DNA of 11,451 bases. It comes from Lachnospiraceae bacterium UBA3645 (GTDB taxonomy: Bacteria; Bacillota; Clostridia; Lachnospirales; Lachnospiraceae). Under the pieces are notes generated by a model, which had not been told where the DNA came from, did no database searches, and saw only the letters and a program-made list of their open reading frames with translations. Where the stretch lies: assembly GCA_002373555.1 (NCBI GenBank), contig DFKM01000211.1, forward strand, positions 1 through 11,451, written 5' to 3'. Positions 6,490 to 11,451 of the stretch are shown one piece after another. Positions within the stretch are counted from its first letter, which is position 1; every line of letters begins with the position of its first letter. A program made the translations under genes and the position numbers.

Positions 6490-7836
6490 ATGAAAAAGAA
6501 TCGGGGCTTCACCGTGACGATGCTCCCGGCCCTGGCAGCAGTCCTTCTGCTGTCTGCGGGCGGCATCACAGGGGCCAGAGCGGCGCTGCAGTATCTTTCG
6601 AAAATCTACGAGGTTCCCCTCGCCATGCAGGAGATCGGGATCGGGATCCTGGAAAATTCGGAGCCCCGGGATTTCGGCACGCTGCTGCCGGATCTGGTCG
6701 ATGAGGAGAGCGGAGAAAAAGTCCGGCCCGGTGTTCGCTATGATGAAAATGTAGATGTCGTGAACAACGGAGAAATTGATGAATATATCAGAGCTGCGGT
6801 CTACCGGTACTGGTTGGACGGAGAGACCGGCGAGAAAGATCCGTCGCTCGATCCGTCGCTCATCATTCTGGAGGATCCCGAGAAGCACGGATGGATCCAT
6901 GATGAAGCACAGTCCACGCCGGAACGGGAAGTGTATTACTATATGAAACCGACCCGGAAGGGGACGGTACTGGATCTTTTCGATACGCTGATGATCGATC
7001 CGAAGATCACGGATCTTGTATCCCGGACCGGGGAGAACGATCTGGTCACGGACAATGTCTATCACAGGAAAGCGTTCGGCATCAAGGTGGAGGTATCCGG
7101 AGTCCAGACGCATAATGCAGCGGACGCCATCCGCAGCGCCTGGGGCGCGGATGGCAGCATTCCCGATGACAGTACACTGACCGGTTCGAAGCGCATGCGC
7201 TGTACGTTCGACGGAAAGAAGCTGCACAGTGATTCGGGATCTCTGAATGCTCTGGTAAATCAGATGCAGCCCGGCGACAGTGTCCGGTTTCAGATCGAAC
7301 TGGAGAACCTGTATAAAGAGGAGACCGCGTTCTGGATGCGGAACAAAGTTCTTAAAAGCTTTGAAGACAACAGCCCGGCGAACGGCGGCGCCTACGCCTA
7401 TGTCCTGACGTATACGGATCCTGCGGGAAATACAGAAGACATTTTCCGCAGCGATACTGTCGGCGGGGAGGAGATCTCCGGCGGCAGGGAAGGCCTGCGG
7501 GAGGCAGCGGACAGTCTGGAGGATTATTTCTATCTGTGCACCTTAAAGCGAGGGCAGCTCGGTACGGTGACGCTGACTGTTTCGCTGGACGGCGAGACGC
7601 AGGGAAACGATTACCAGAATACGCTGGCGGATATTGATTTCCGTTTCGCGTGCGAGGCTGTCGGAAATGATGCTGCGAACCCGCCGGATCATGAACGTCC
7701 GAGGAGAAATATCGTAAAGACCGGTGATCCGGCTGCGCTGCTTCCGTATGCAGCCGGATTTACGGTCAGCGGACTGCTTCTCATGATCATTGCGCTGTAT
7801 CTGAAGCGAAGGAAAGGAGGGGATGCGGATGCGTAA
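6490..7836 (+). CDS. Large TasA/camelysin-like surface protein with VKTGD anchor
   Basis: A 448-residue exported protein. The signal peptide covers about 1-31. The mature N-terminus (ALQYLSKIYEVPLAMQEIGIG... ILENSE) and the block VDVVNNGEIDEYIRAAVYRYW (88-108) look like camelysin/TasA-like proteins common in clostridia. A long middle region holds a segment resembling the NxLYKEETAFWMRNKVLKSFE strand-helix pattern (about 273-295). The end is IVKTGD (408-413), a hydrophobic helix (about 420-439) and KRRKGGDADA. This has the layout of a sorting signal with a non-canonical VKTGD in place of LPXTG. AAAGGAGG lies six bases before ATG, the best ribosome site in the operon, suggesting high output. 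It may be a fibre-forming or wall-linked partner of the smaller relative upstream. Whether the local sortase accepts VKTGD is unknown. Confidence 0.78.
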   Translation: MKKNRGFTVTMLPALAAVLLLSAGGITGARAALQYLSKIYEVPLAMQEIGIGILENSEPRDFGTLLPDLVDEESGEKVRPGVRYDENVDVVNNGEIDEYIRAAVYRYWLDGETGEKDPSLDPSLIILEDPEKHGWIHDEAQSTPEREVYYYMKPTRKGTVLDLFDTLMIDPKITDLVSRTGENDLVTDNVYHRKAFGIKVEVSGVQTHNAADAIRSAWGADGSIPDDSTLTGSKRMRCTFDGKKLHSDSGSLNALVNQMQPGDSVRFQIELENLYKEETAFWMRNKVLKSFEDNSPANGGAYAYVLTYTDPAGNTEDIFRSDTVGGEEISGGREGLREAADSLEDYFYLCTLKRGQLGTVTLTVSLDGETQGNDYQNTLADIDFRFACEAVGNDAANPPDHERPRRNIVKTGDPAALLPYAAGFTVSGLLLMIIALYLKRRKGGDADA

Positions 7837-8611
7837 GCTGCGGACGGCGTTTCTCTGCCTGCCGGCGCTCCTGATCCTGCTCATGGCCGGCTCCGCGCTG
7901 CAGGTATATGCAGGGGATTATCAATACAAGGTAACGATCGAGGATGGTCTGTACGGAAAAGCTGCGGTGCACGAAGTCACGCTGGCACTGAACGAACGCT
8001 GGAATCCGAACGATTATCCGGTGACGGTCACGAATGACAAATATTATTTTAAGGGGTTTCATATCAGCGGCATCGAAGGCATCGTCGGGTCAACAGAGAT
8101 CACGCAGGACATGGTCTTCACTGCGGCTTACGGTGTCAGAGGCAGCACCGTGCCGTATACGGTACGCTACCAGGATGCGGCCGGCAGACAGCTGCGCGAA
8201 ACCAGGACATATTACGGGAATGAAGGCGACAAACCTGTAGCAGCCTATCTGTATGTCGAGGGATATATGCCGAGATATTACAATATTACCCGGACGCTGC
8301 GCAAAGATGGCGGGAATGAATTCGTTTTCGTTTACGACCGTACGGCGGCCGGACAGGCGGACAGCGGCAGCATCCGGCCGGCAGCCGGGATGCGCCGCAC
8401 CGGGGAGATGCTGGATCTGGACGCAGCAGAACAGACCGCCGTACAGACGGAACAGGTGCGCCGGACGGGCGAAGGAACGGCCGTGCGGCAGGAGGATCTC
8501 CGCCGCTATACGGCCATGACAGAGGCTGTCCTGTCCGCGCTCTGCATTGCCGGTCTTGCGGTGCTTGCCTTCTTCTTCGGGAGCAACGGACGGAAGAGAC
8601 ACAGATCCTGA
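7829..8611 (+). CDS. Membrane-anchored MucBP-domain surface protein
   Basis: A 260-residue protein. The signal peptide (about 1-28) ends at VYAGD. A first small beta domain (about 29-102) includes KYYFKGFHISG and ITQDMVFTAAYG, like Listeria-Bacteroides/internalin repeats. A MucBP domain (about 105-170) has VPYTVRYQDAAGRQL, the GNEGDKPV turn and VEGYMPRYYN, a module found in mucin-binding adhesins. A polar region carries RRTGE twice (about 189 and 211). A single C-terminal membrane helix (about 233-251) ends in NGRKRHRS. No LPXTG-like motif is placed correctly, so it is probably membrane-held. ATG 7829 was chosen because AGGAGG lies eight bases upstream; ATG 7823 would leave only two bases. 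The start overlaps the previous stop by 8 bases. It is the last gene before the operon terminator. Adhesion is inferred from the domain. Confidence 0.82.
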   Translation: MRKLRTAFLCLPALLILLMAGSALQVYAGDYQYKVTIEDGLYGKAAVHEVTLALNERWNPNDYPVTVTNDKYYFKGFHISGIEGIVGSTEITQDMVFTAAYGVRGSTVPYTVRYQDAAGRQLRETRTYYGNEGDKPVAAYLYVEGYMPRYYNITRTLRKDGGNEFVFVYDRTAAGQADSGSIRPAAGMRRTGEMLDLDAAEQTAVQTEQVRRTGEGTAVRQEDLRRYTAMTEAVLSALCIAGLAVLAFFFGSNGRKRHRS

Positions 8612-8624
8612 AAGGAATACGGAC

Positions 8625-8653
8625 AGAGGGGCGGCGGAAGCCGCCTCTTTTTT
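8625..8653 (+). terminator. Intrinsic terminator of the surface operon
   Basis: A GC-rich stem, GGCGGC (8630-8635) with GCCGCC (8640-8645), closes a GGAA tetraloop. It extends outward by five more pairs, two of them G-T, and is followed by T's to 8653. It lies 13 bases after the last operon gene and just before the next promoter. Confidence 0.92.
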
Positions 8654-8680
8654 GTGCTTGCCGGAGAATACAGACGGAAT

Positions 8681-8709
8681 TGGACATTTGCGCCAAACCG
8701 GAATATAAT
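8681..8709 (+). promoter_or_regulatory. Near-consensus sigma-A promoter of the GDPD-like gene
   Basis: TGGACA (8681-8686, 5/6) and a perfect TATAAT (8704-8709) are 17 bp apart. The start near 8716 gives a leader of only about 12-18 bases. It lies directly after the operon terminator, so this gene is transcribed independently and probably constitutively. Confidence 0.8.
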
Positions 8710-8727
8710 AGGACAGAATGAGGTTTT

Positions 8728-9750
8728 GTGAAAATGATGTTCCGGAATTTACAAAAAACAGGCCGCACAGGCCGGATCGCGCTGCTGCTCAGGTGTATCT
8801 GCATGGGTGTTGTGTTTTCGCCGGTCTTTCTGTATGGACGTACGGTATGGGCGCAGAATACCATGCCGGATCTGATCAGCGAAGCGGCGGAGGAAGAGGA
8901 TCTGCTGGAGATCGACCCCGACTGGTATGAAGACTTTGTCGCGGAAGAAGAGGAGACGGACGAGAGCGATCTGACGCTCGATGAACTGATCGCGAAATAT
9001 GCCGCTGAAGGCGATGTGGGGGAAGAAGAGATCGAATACGACACGATCGGCGAGGATACCGGCGATAAAAGTCTTCTGGTCGCGCATACCGGCATGGCCG
9101 GGCAGGCCGCACAGAATTCGCTGTATGCGTTCCAGCTGGCCGGACAGGCCGGCTACAACGGGATCGAAACCGATGTACGGATGACCCGGGACGGCGTACT
9201 GGTCTGCTATCATGACGAAACGCTGGCAGACAAGACCGGGGCTTCCGGCTCGGTCGAGAGCTCGACCTGGGACCGGCTTTCCGGCCTGTATGTGCGCTCA
9301 AAGCACGGCGCGCAGCCGATCGCAAAGTTTGAGGAATACCTGGATACCTGCAAGGCTTACGGCTGCAATGCGGTGATCGATCTGAAATATTCGAACAGCT
9401 ATAAAACGATGATCAAGCTGATCGATGCGATGGTGAAGGAACGGGATATGCAGTATCTGGCGATCTACCAGTGCAGCATTCCGAAGTACCTGCAGTATGT
9501 CAAGGAGCTGGATCCGTATAACCGCTGCTGGCTCCTGTGCGGGAAAAAGACAGCCGCTTCTTCGTCGACGTATAAAAATGCAGCCGCGATGGGCTGCGAA
9601 GGGGTGAATGTGCCGGTCGCGGACCGTTCGATCCCGGAGGCGGCGCATTCCTACGGAATGATCTGCGGCTTCTATCAGACGGATGATGACGCGGCGCAGA
9701 GGAAGCTTTTTGACATGGGCTATGATCTGGTGATGGAGAACGGCAGATAG
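8728..9750 (+). CDS. Secreted glycerophosphodiester phosphodiesterase-like protein, altered active site
   Basis: A GDPD-fold protein of 340 residues. The N-terminal signal peptide or anchor covers about 13-42, then an acidic linker (about 51-112, many Glu/Asp), then the GDPD barrel (about 115-340). Family landmarks: AHTG at 119-122 (normally HRG), AQNS at 128-131 (normally PENT), GIETDVRMTRDGVLVCYHD at 145-163, and IDLK at 217-220. E147, D149, H162 and K220 are kept, but the Arg after the first His is Thr and the Glu of PENT is Gln. Normal members hydrolyse glycerophosphodiesters to glycerol-3-phosphate and an alcohol. Here activity may be lost or changed. GTG 8728 has GAGG four bases upstream, and ATG 8734 (ten bases) is an alternative. 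It is probably exported and monocistronic, and converges on the phosphatase gene. Confidence 0.85.
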   Translation: MKMMFRNLQKTGRTGRIALLLRCICMGVVFSPVFLYGRTVWAQNTMPDLISEAAEEEDLLEIDPDWYEDFVAEEEETDESDLTLDELIAKYAAEGDVGEEEIEYDTIGEDTGDKSLLVAHTGMAGQAAQNSLYAFQLAGQAGYNGIETDVRMTRDGVLVCYHDETLADKTGASGSVESSTWDRLSGLYVRSKHGAQPIAKFEEYLDTCKAYGCNAVIDLKYSNSYKTMIKLIDAMVKERDMQYLAIYQCSIPKYLQYVKELDPYNRCWLLCGKKTAASSSTYKNAAAMGCEGVNVPVADRSIPEAAHSYGMICGFYQTDDDAAQRKLFDMGYDLVMENGR

Positions 9751-9765
9751 CAGGAGCTGAATGCA

Positions 9766-9823
9766 GGGCTGCTCGGACAGCGGTCCGGCGTTCCCGACCG
9801 GCCCCGGTGCGTTACAGCAGCCC
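9766..9823. terminator. Branched inverted repeat between converging genes
   Basis: GGGCTGCT (9766-9773) pairs perfectly with AGCAGCCC (9816-9823). The loop contains a second stem, CGGTC (9781-9785) with GACCG (9796-9800). It sits in the 61-bp gap between converging stops and overlaps the phosphatase stop codon. There is no T-tract on either strand, so it is at best a weak or non-canonical terminator or a 3'-end stabiliser. Confidence 0.35.
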
Positions 9824-10561
9824 GGGAATGTGCTCCGCTTCCGCATTGTAGAAGATCCGGCAGTCTTCCTCGGTATGATAGAGGACTTCGCCGGACGCCG
9901 ACACGGAAGCTTCTATGAGGAATATTCCGCAGTTTGCCTGCAGACCTCTGCCCCAGAAGGCGCGGAGGTCTTTTGTATTGCGGAAATACATCATCAGTCC
10001 GCGGTTCATGGCGCCGTGGCCGGAGATGAGGATGTTCGTGTTGGCAGGGGCGGCGGAAGAGGTGGGGCCGGCCGTACGGCCGGCCTTTTCGGCGCCTGCT
10101 TCCGCACGGACGAGCGGATCGATCCGATCGCGGATGAAGCTTCCCGTGCGGGCGCAGAGCGCCGTCAGCGTCTCGCTTTCATTTTCCGGATCAGCCGCGT
10201 GCAGCTTCCGGATCTCTTCATTATACAGAAACGGATCGGCCCGGAAGAACCGGAAGGCACAGTGTGCATCGTTCTGCATTTCCTCCACGGAGAGACCTTC
10301 GAATGCACCGAAGTTGAGCTCCGTGATGCGGGGATCCGTCAGGATCTCCGCACCGGGCGCAGCCAGCTGTGCCGTGCGGTAAGCACGGCGGAGCGGGCTG
10401 GAGAAAACGTGCGAGAAGATGATCCCCTCCGCGGCCAGCGCCTCGCCGGTCAGCTTTGCGATCCGCTCGCCCTCCGCGTCCAGCGGGATGTCTGTCTGTC
10501 CCTGAATGCGCCGCGCGGCGTTCCAGTCTGTTGTTCCGTGTCTTAAGAGATAGATCTTCAT
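9812..10561 (-). CDS. Histidine phosphatase family protein (phosphoglycerate mutase-like)
   Basis: A cytoplasmic phosphatase of 249 residues with no signal peptide. The N-terminal LLRHGTTDWN (5-14) carries the RHG signature with the phospho-accepting H8. SSPLRRAYRTA (54-64), ITELNFGAFEG (79-89, acid E81) and ISGHGAMNRG (179-188, second catalytic H182) complete the active site. These are typical of the cobC/gpm-like branch; the substrate is not predictable. The frame is open up to 10660, but the protein family starts at MKIYLLRHG, so ATG 10561 was chosen. Ribosome-site support is weak (AGGAAA about 14 bases upstream). Residues about 153-173 are a low-complexity Ala/Gly/Thr insertion encoded over a perfect 20-bp palindrome. 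Two tandem promoters lie just upstream. Confidence 0.92.
   Translation of the reverse strand: MKIYLLRHGTTDWNAARRIQGQTDIPLDAEGERIAKLTGEALAAEGIIFSHVFSSPLRRAYRTAQLAAPGAEILTDPRITELNFGAFEGLSVEEMQNDAHCAFRFFRADPFLYNEEIRKLHAADPENESETLTALCARTGSFIRDRIDPLVRAEAGAEKAGRTAGPTSSAAPANTNILISGHGAMNRGLMMYFRNTKDLRAFWGRGLQANCGIFLIEASVSASGEVLYHTEEDCRIFYNAEAEHIPGLL
10066..10085. repeat. Perfect 20-bp GC palindrome inside the phosphatase gene
   Basis: GGCCGGCCGTACGGCCGGCC is a perfect palindrome and is followed on the plus strand by TTTTC. It encodes part of the low-complexity insertion (AGRTAG) of the minus-strand phosphatase. On the plus strand it has the shape of a short intrinsic terminator about 315 bases past the GDPD-like gene, which has no classic terminator of its own. 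The function is inferred. Confidence 0.6.
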
Positions 10562-10599
10562 TGGGTTCCCGTTTCCTGTTCTGAAATTTCCTTTTTTAC

Positions 10600-10660
10600 A
10601 GTATAGTATTGCCGGGCTGAAAAGCAAGCATTTATAGAGTATTGCCGGGTTGTAAATCAA
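10600..10660 (-). promoter_or_regulatory. Two tandem, duplicated promoters for the phosphatase gene
   Basis: Reading the minus strand, TTGATT (10660-10655), 18 bp and TATAAA (10636-10631) form the distal promoter. TTGCTT (10627-10622), 16 bp and TATACT (10605-10600) form the proximal one. Both share the spacer core CCCGGCAATACT, so the whole promoter unit is an imperfect 33-bp tandem duplication. Its plus-strand copies, AGTATTGCCGGGYTG, lie at 10605-10619 and 10638-10652. The proximal start lies about 30 bases before ATG 10561. Confidence 0.55.
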
Positions 10661-10687
10661 ACTCTTTCTTCTATCGTCAAACTCTTT
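10657..10687. repeat. 11-bp direct repeat upstream of tandem promoters
   Basis: TCAAACTCTTT occurs at 10657-10667 and 10677-10687, spaced 20 bp start to start, about two helical turns. It touches the distal -35 box of the phosphatase promoters, so it is placed as activator or repressor half-sites would be. No binding protein can be named. Confidence 0.45.
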
Positions 10688-10745
10688 TATTGGCGTCTGA
10701 CTTGTTTTGGCAGCACATTGTGCGTAATTGCCTGCATATCATCTG

Positions 10746-10865
10746 ATTATGGTCTGAATTGGGGGCGCAGCCAGATCATTTTGGGCGATTTGGACTGTGT
10801 TATGTGCATAAATGAGTTTAAACGAATCATTATGGTCCGTTTTTTAAGGCGTTTGAGACCATAAT
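10746..10865. repeat. Inverted copies of a short element (ATTATGGTC / GACCATAAT)
   Basis: ATTATGGTC occurs at 10746-10754 and 10829-10837, and its exact complement GACCATAAT at 10857-10865 and again at 10941-10949, a junction of the tandem repeats. The pair 10829-10837/10857-10865 can form a 9-bp stem with a 19-base loop containing a run of six T's. This links the tandem array to the sequence left of it. Confidence 0.55.
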
Positions 10866-10986
10866 TAAAGAGAAAAGATGATTTTGTGCGCAGAGGCAGA
10901 CCCTAATTTAATGAGAAAAGTAAATCTGTGCATGGAGGCAGACCATAATTTAATGAGAAAAGTAAATCTGTGCACGGAGGCAGACC
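10861..10986. repeat. Tandem repeat, three 42-bp units
   Basis: Units lie at 10861-10902, 10903-10944 and 10945-10986. Units two and three differ at only two of 42 bases. The first is more diverged, with compensating small indels, but keeps GAGAAAAG, TTGTGC/CTGTGC and GAGGCAGACC. A degraded continuation (CTAAAAAG...) follows. The unit length is a multiple of three, so one plus frame stays open with 14-residue repeats (NLMRKVNLCxEADx). There is no good ribosome site or stable protein-like context, so the array is read as non-coding. Confidence 0.85.
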
Positions 10987-11033
10987 CTAAAAAGAAAAAT
11001 CAAATTGCTTCTGCACGAAACCGATCTGCCTCC
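10976..11033. repeat. Inverted repeat closing the tandem array
   Basis: GGAGGCAGA (10976-10984), the end of the last 42-bp unit, is exactly complementary to TCTGCCTCC (11025-11033). The loop is 40 bases and A-rich. The array therefore ends with an inverted copy of its own unit end, which could fold in RNA or mark the boundary of a small repeat element. Confidence 0.5.
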
Positions 11034-11060
11034 CTGAAACCGGAAAAAAACAGCTCTTGC

Positions 11061-11089
11061 TTGCACCTTACCCTTGTTTGTGCTAAAAT
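11061..11089 (+). promoter_or_regulatory. Promoter of the Fe-S scaffold gene, extended -10
   Basis: TTGCAC (11061-11066) and TAAAAT (11084-11089) lie 17 bp apart, and TGC directly before the -10 gives an extended -10 (TGnTAAAAT). The start near 11096 implies a leader of about 115 bases, long for this genome window and rich in stems. Confidence 0.6.
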
Positions 11090-11105
11090 TTAGAAGATTC
11101 AGATC

Positions 11106-11177
11106 CTTGCAAATATGAAAGAACTGTGTTCTTTCATCGACGTTTGTGAAAATGCCTTTGCAAGCAAACATTTTCAC
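11106..11177 (+). promoter_or_regulatory. Structured 5' leader of the Fe-S scaffold gene, candidate cis-regulatory RNA
   Basis: Hairpin 1 is ATGAAAGAA (11115-11123) with TTCTTTCAT (11129-11137), a perfect 9-bp stem with a 5-base loop. Hairpin 2 is GTGAAAATG (11146-11154) with CATTTTCAC (11169-11177), another perfect 9-bp stem. In addition CTTGCAAA (11106-11113) is exactly complementary to TTTGCAAG (11157-11164) inside the loop of hairpin 2, so a pseudoknot is possible. The structures end about 22 bases before the ribosome site. No known riboswitch class was recognised. Confidence 0.5.
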
Positions 11178-11210
11178 TGCATTGAAATATGACTGTAAGA
11201 GGAGGACAGC

Positions 11211-11451
11211 ATGATTTATTCCACAGAAGTCAAGAATATGTGCCCCGTTACCCAGGGCGTACACCACGGCGCTGCTCCGATCCCGGAGGAAGCAAAGTGG
11301 GTTCAGGCAAAGAAGGTCGAAGATATCTCCGGTTATACGCACGGCATCGGCTGGTGCGCACCCCAGCAGGGCTGCTGCAAGCTTTCCCTGAATGTCAAGG
11401 ACGGCATCATCCAGGAAGCCCTCGTGGAGACCATCGGATGTTCCGGCATGA
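11211..11451 (+). CDS. Iron-sulfur cluster assembly scaffold protein, NifU/IscU-like (5' part)
   Basis: The first 80 codons of a protein whose start, MIYSTEVKNMCPVTQGVHHGAAPIPEE, and later GYTHGIGWCAPQQGCCKLSLNV and IIQEALVETIGCSGM, match the clostridial scaffold family that normally lies next to a GGGtGRT-type gene. These proteins are thought to hold nascent Fe-S clusters through conserved cysteines. Visible ones are C11, C49, C55, C56 and C78, the last in the GCSGM motif typical of the NifU N-terminal fold. AGGAGG lies five bases before ATG. The gene runs off the right edge. It has its own promoter and a long folded leader. The family call is from sequence memory, with high confidence for the family and less for its exact biochemical role. 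Confidence 0.9.
   Translation, partial: MIYSTEVKNMCPVTQGVHHGAAPIPEEAKWVQAKKVEDISGYTHGIGWCAPQQGCCKLSLNVKDGIIQEALVETIGCSGM

Larger units (their letters stand above)
10562..11210. other. Long intergenic region rich in repeats and control sites
   Basis: These 649 bases hold no open frame with family-like protein sequence or a good ribosome site apart from the start site of the last gene. From left to right: tandem minus-strand promoters, an 11-bp direct repeat, inverted copies of ATTATGGTC, three 42-bp tandem units, an inverted repeat, a plus-strand promoter and a structured leader. Base composition is clearly more A/T-rich than the flanking genes. Between about 10690 and 10745 nothing was recognised. 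Confidence 0.7.

Noticed and set aside
5623..7227. Long open frame of 534 codons on the minus strand opposite genes 4 to 6
   Set aside because: It is antisense to three genes with clear signal peptides, ribosome sites and family motifs. Its protein is Arg/His/Pro-rich with no recognisable domain, as expected from the codon bias of the plus-strand genes.
9761..10546. Plus-strand frame of 261 codons opposite the histidine phosphatase
   Set aside because: The minus strand encodes all histidine phosphatase motifs in order; the plus frame shows no family features and is a mirror of it.
10562..10660. N-terminal extension of the histidine phosphatase to 10660
   Set aside because: The family begins within a few residues of the RHG motif, and the extension would be encoded by the duplicated promoter sequence.
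10861..10986. CRISPR array
   Set aside because: The units are contiguous 42-bp tandem copies with no variable spacers, and no cas genes are nearby.
10878..11093. Small plus-strand frame with 14-residue repeats across the 42-bp array
   Set aside because: There is no proper ribosome site, the peptide repeat simply follows the DNA period, and the frame runs into the downstream promoter. It is kept only as a remote possibility in the repeat finding.

Overview
The window looks like a chromosomal segment of an anaerobic Gram-positive Firmicute, most likely a Clostridia or Lachnospiraceae-type gut or oral commensal. The reasons are strong AGGAGG-type ribosome binding sites, LPXTG surface proteins with a class C sortase, camelysin/TasA-like proteins of the clostridial kind, and a NifU/IscU-like scaffold gene of the clostridial type at the right edge. 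Codons are rich in G/C at third positions, so a low-GC Clostridium is unlikely. The species cannot be named from sequence alone.

Left edge (1-795): the last codons of an unidentified plus-strand gene, a strong bidirectional terminator, a minus-strand XRE-family regulator, and a divergent control region. That region has an A/T-rich perfect palindrome over the probable promoter of the operon that follows.

Centre (796-8653): one seven-gene plus-strand operon for a cell-surface structure, with short spacers or overlaps throughout and a strong terminator at the end. Order: (1) LPRTG-anchored protein with a duplicated Cys/His module and an acidic stalk; (2) LPSTG major pilin with isopeptide-type domains; (3) class C pilin sortase; (4) secreted pilin-like protein without an anchor motif; (5) small TasA/camelysin-like protein; (6) large TasA/camelysin-like protein ending in a VKTGD-type anchor; (7) membrane-anchored MucBP protein. 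The inferred theme is a sortase-built pilus combined with a TasA-like fibre system under one XRE switch. No SipW-type signal peptidase and no second sortase lie in the window, so those would have to act in trans.

Right-centre (8654-10660): a secreted glycerophosphodiester phosphodiesterase-like gene with its own near-consensus promoter and altered catalytic positions. It converges on a minus-strand histidine phosphatase driven by what look like two tandem, duplicated promoters. A perfect 20-bp palindrome followed by T's lies inside the phosphatase gene.

Right edge (10661-11451): about 550 bp without a convincing gene. It holds short direct and inverted repeats, a 42-bp tandem repeat of three units, and a promoter with a highly structured leader. 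The leader precedes the truncated start of an Fe-S cluster assembly scaffold gene.
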